This document shows, one piece after another, positions 61,879 to 64,000 of a stretch of DNA of 64,000 nt. The position numbers and the translations under genes are program-made. The stretch comes from Bacteroidales bacterium (GTDB taxonomy: Bacteria > Bacteroidota > Bacteroidia > Bacteroidales > Paludibacteraceae). The stretch is from positions 54,994 to 118,993 of the forward strand of contig SFDZ01000002.1 of assembly GCA_004557405.1 (NCBI GenBank), given 5' to 3'. Position 1 is the stretch's first letter; the number at the start of each line of letters is the position of its first letter. The notes beneath the pieces are model-generated. The model was not told the origin of the DNA, did not search any database, and saw nothing but the letters and a program-made list of their open reading frames with translations.

Positions 61879-64000
61879 ATGAAAACTACACAATTAAGAT
61901 GGCTCGCCGCGATGCTTCTGCCCGTGACGGCAATGGCTATGCCTAAGATGGCTTGGGCGGAGACGTACGACCAAAATGGCTTCGCCAAAGACGGCTCCTA
62001 TCAGCCTGCAACACTGACAACCGACCAGTATGACATCAATGGCGACGGAACAATAGATGAAGTTTACGAAATCGGCAATGCAGGGCAGCTTTACTGGTTT
62101 GCGGCTCTTGTAAACGGAAAGCTTACCGATGGAACAAGCCAAAATAGAAATGCCTGTGCTGTGCTGGTATCAAACATCACAGTAAATAAGAATCTGTTGA
62201 ACAGTCTGGATAATAATGGTTATCCAACTGGTACAGTAACAATTGATTCTTGGACTCCTTTTGGGGATTACATTAGTTCTTATTATGATGGACTAGATTA
62301 TTTAGGCATATTTGATGGTAACGGGCATTCAATCAGTGGATTATATTGCAAGCAGCCCAATGCAAAAAATATATCTTTTTGTGGATATATGACAAAGGGT
62401 ACAATCAAGAATGTTGCAATTATAGATTCCTATTTTGAAGGAGATTATAATGTAGGAGGCATAGTTGGAGCCTCTAATGAAAGTGCTATAAAAAATTGCC
62501 TATTCTGCGGTACTGTCAAAAGCAATAAAAGAGTCGGAGGCATATGCGGGGCAATACAAGGGTATAGCACCATTTCAGATTGTTTCTCTAATGCTCAAAT
62601 ACTAGTAGTAGAGAATGCAAATAATTATTGTGGCGGAATTTGTGGCATGGGATATGGACAAAAAATAAAATTACGTAACTGCGTATATAATAACTCTTTA
62701 TATTCTGGACAGGTCATAAAGTGGGTTGAGGAATATGAGAATGATGTGACTTGGACAGGCACTGTAGAGCACATAACAGGCATGAAAACAGCTGAAATCG
62801 CGAGTGGCAAGGCGACCCATTGGCTGAACAGATATCATTCTGGCGATGGTTTAGGCTGGTATCAGAATATTGATAATGGTCAAACAAATGATGCCTATCC
62901 TGTCTTGGACAATACACATGGAATGGTCTATGCAAGCCAGCCATGTCCGTCGAACTATTCCAATGACAAAACTAAACTCTCTAAATCGTTACACAGTTGG
63001 GATACAGATAACGTATGTAAACAGTGCGGAAAGACCAAGGATGTGTTTGATTTGGTAACAGGATTTCAAGAGCCATCACAAGTAGATGGTGTCTATCAGA
63101 TTAGAACGGCAGGTGAACTGTATTGGTTTACAGCCCTTGTAAACGGTAATGGTTTACTTACAGATGGAACACCTCCTAACAACTCTGCCAATGCTGTGTT
63201 GACAAGCGACATCACTGTAAATACTAATGTATTGGACGAAAGTGGCAACCTTGGTGAAAAATCAGATACACACCTCGATTGGATTCCTATCGGCAATTCG
63301 GATAGACCATATACCGGCACATTTAACGGGCAAGGACATACCATTAGCGGATTATTTTTTAACAATAGTTCGAAGGCTTATGTAGGACTATTCGGTTATG
63401 TGCGAAATGGAAAAATACAGAATACAGGAATTGTGGATTCGTATTTTAAAGGTAACTATAATGTAGGAGGCTTGTGCGGATTGGCCTCTAACGGTTCCAT
63501 AAGTTACTGTTACAATACAGGTGCGGTTAGCGGTAGTTCCAATGTCGGCGGCGTGTGCGGATGGACCTCTAACAGTTCCATAAGTTACTGTTACAATACA
63601 GGTGCGGTTAGCGGTAGTTCCAGTGTCGGCGGCGTGTGCGGACTAAATCACGGTGCAATCTCAAACTGCTACTTCGACAACAATAAATGCAACTATAATG
63701 CTGTCGTAGATGGTTACGGCACTGTCACCAACACCTTGGGAAAAACCACAGAAGAGTTTGCAAGTGGCGAGGTGTGCTATCTGTTAAATGGTAGTAGGTC
63801 AACAGGAACGACGGAGAATCCACTTGTCTGGTATCAGAATCTTTCAGAAGGAGGGGATGCATGTCCTGTACTTAAGAGGACTGGCAATAATACTGTATAT
63901 CTTAATAATCATTATTCATGCAGTTGCGAACCTGGAAACCCAACTACTTGTTATACCAATGATAACCAAGACATTTACGACCCACATTCATGGGAAAATG
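61879..64000 (+). CDS. GLUG-repeat surface protein (3' end outside the window)
   Basis: At least 707 residues are readable with no stop. A signal peptide ends near MAWAE. Two similar blocks follow, each starting with a GQLYWFAALVNG- or GELYWFTALVNG-like segment, then SNITVN/SDITVN and FDGNGHSISGL/FNGQGHTISGL, the GLUG/adhesin pattern. GLUG-like units such as NVGGVCGW repeat, with Cys where many proteins have Leu. Repeated FASGEVCYLLNG-type segments close each block. The gene is AT-richer than its neighbours and likely encodes an exported cell-surface adhesin or glycan-associated protein. The C-terminus, which would show any secretion signal, is missing. Confidence 0.82.
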   Translation, partial: MKTTQLRWLAAMLLPVTAMAMPKMAWAETYDQNGFAKDGSYQPATLTTDQYDINGDGTIDEVYEIGNAGQLYWFAALVNGKLTDGTSQNRNACAVLVSNITVNKNLLNSLDNNGYPTGTVTIDSWTPFGDYISSYYDGLDYLGIFDGNGHSISGLYCKQPNAKNISFCGYMTKGTIKNVAIIDSYFEGDYNVGGIVGASNESAIKNCLFCGTVKSNKRVGGICGAIQGYSTISDCFSNAQILVVENANNYCGGICGMGYGQKIKLRNCVYNNSLYSGQVIKWVEEYENDVTWTGTVEHITGMKTAEIASGKATHWLNRYHSGDGLGWYQNIDNGQTNDAYPVLDNTHGMVYASQPCPSNYSNDKTKLSKSLHSWDTDNVCKQCGKTKDVFDLVTGFQEPSQVDGVYQIRTAGELYWFTALVNGNGLLTDGTPPNNSANAVLTSDITVNTNVLDESGNLGEKSDTHLDWIPIGNSDRPYTGTFNGQGHTISGLFFNNSSKAYVGLFGYVRNGKIQNTGIVDSYFKGNYNVGGLCGLASNGSISYCYNTGAVSGSSNVGGVCGWTSNSSISYCYNTGAVSGSSSVGGVCGLNHGAISNCYFDNNKCNYNAVVDGYGTVTNTLGKTTEEFASGEVCYLLNGSRSTGTTENPLVWYQNLSEGGDACPVLKRTGNNTVYLNNHYSCSCEPGNPTTCYTNDNQDIYDPHSWEN
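63481..63642 (+). repeat. 81-bp near-perfect tandem repeat inside the GLUG gene
   Basis: Two 81-bp units (63481-63561 and 63562-63642) differ at four positions by direct reading. Each encodes 27 residues with SISYCYNTGAVSGSS and VGGVCG. The unit length is a multiple of three, so copy-number change keeps the frame. Confidence 0.88.

Overview
The window looks like a chromosomal segment of a Bacteroidota bacterium, most likely order Bacteroidales. Three things point there. The promoters carry the Bacteroidetes -7 box TAnnTTTG, often with TTTG about 20 bp upstream. Start codons mostly lack strong Shine-Dalgarno sequences. The gene families are typical of the group: the rSAM/lipoprotein pair, a PorE-like OmpA lipoprotein, DUF2027-Smr, DUF2490, SagB-type nitroreductase, and a CorC/GldE-like protein beside LptC. 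No rRNA, tRNA, CRISPR array or intact insertion sequence was seen.

Layout. 1-3.6 kb: a translationally coupled operon of a putative lipoprotein, its radical SAM partner and a PorE-like TPR/beta-propeller/OmpA lipoprotein. 3.6-12 kb: thyA, coaX and an envelope-biogenesis run (outer-membrane protein, TPR protein, LptC, CorC-like protein, PpiD-like foldase). 12-18 kb: a CotH lipoprotein, gcvT, then a thioesterase, a hotdog dehydratase and an MMPL exporter. 18-20.3 kb (minus): a BASS-family transporter and queA. 20.4-25.2 kb: a TetR-led cluster of acyltransferase, PepSY-like protein, ketosynthase, two ACPs and a dehydratase. With the 14.7-18 kb genes this resembles aryl-polyene/flexirubin-type type II fatty-acid-like assembly lines. 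25.2-28.1 kb (minus): a VTC polyphosphate polymerase, DUF4956 and DUF2490 operon. 28.1-31.7 kb (minus): a GT2 polyprenol-sugar synthase, a lipoprotein nitroreductase, prfB and a lipid kinase.

31.9-33 kb: a DUF2027-Smr protein. 33-38.6 kb (minus): DUF1015, DUF2007, a frameshifted AT-rich small gene, a lipoprotein, a YhcH-family protein, glgB and a small lipoprotein. 38.8-42 kb: rfbD, a CrtI-like FAD oxidoreductase and a patatin. 42-49.9 kb: PBP1A, a membrane LytTR regulator, an SGNH hydrolase, an OPT transporter and dnaB. An array of 11-bp-phased 9-mers lies upstream of dnaB. 50.1-56.8 kb (minus): an RND efflux operon (lipoprotein, adaptor, pump, TolC) below its own TetR, with two matching operator-like inverted repeats. 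57-61.4 kb: lysS, a DHH phosphoesterase, efp and yebC.

61.4-64 kb is different in character. A 528-bp intergenic stretch holds palindromic REP-like elements and leads into an AT-richer, truncated GLUG-repeat surface protein with an 81-bp near-perfect internal tandem repeat.

Most functions are assigned from motifs read by eye. Regulatory sites, terminators and pathway links are inferences from sequence patterns and gene order.
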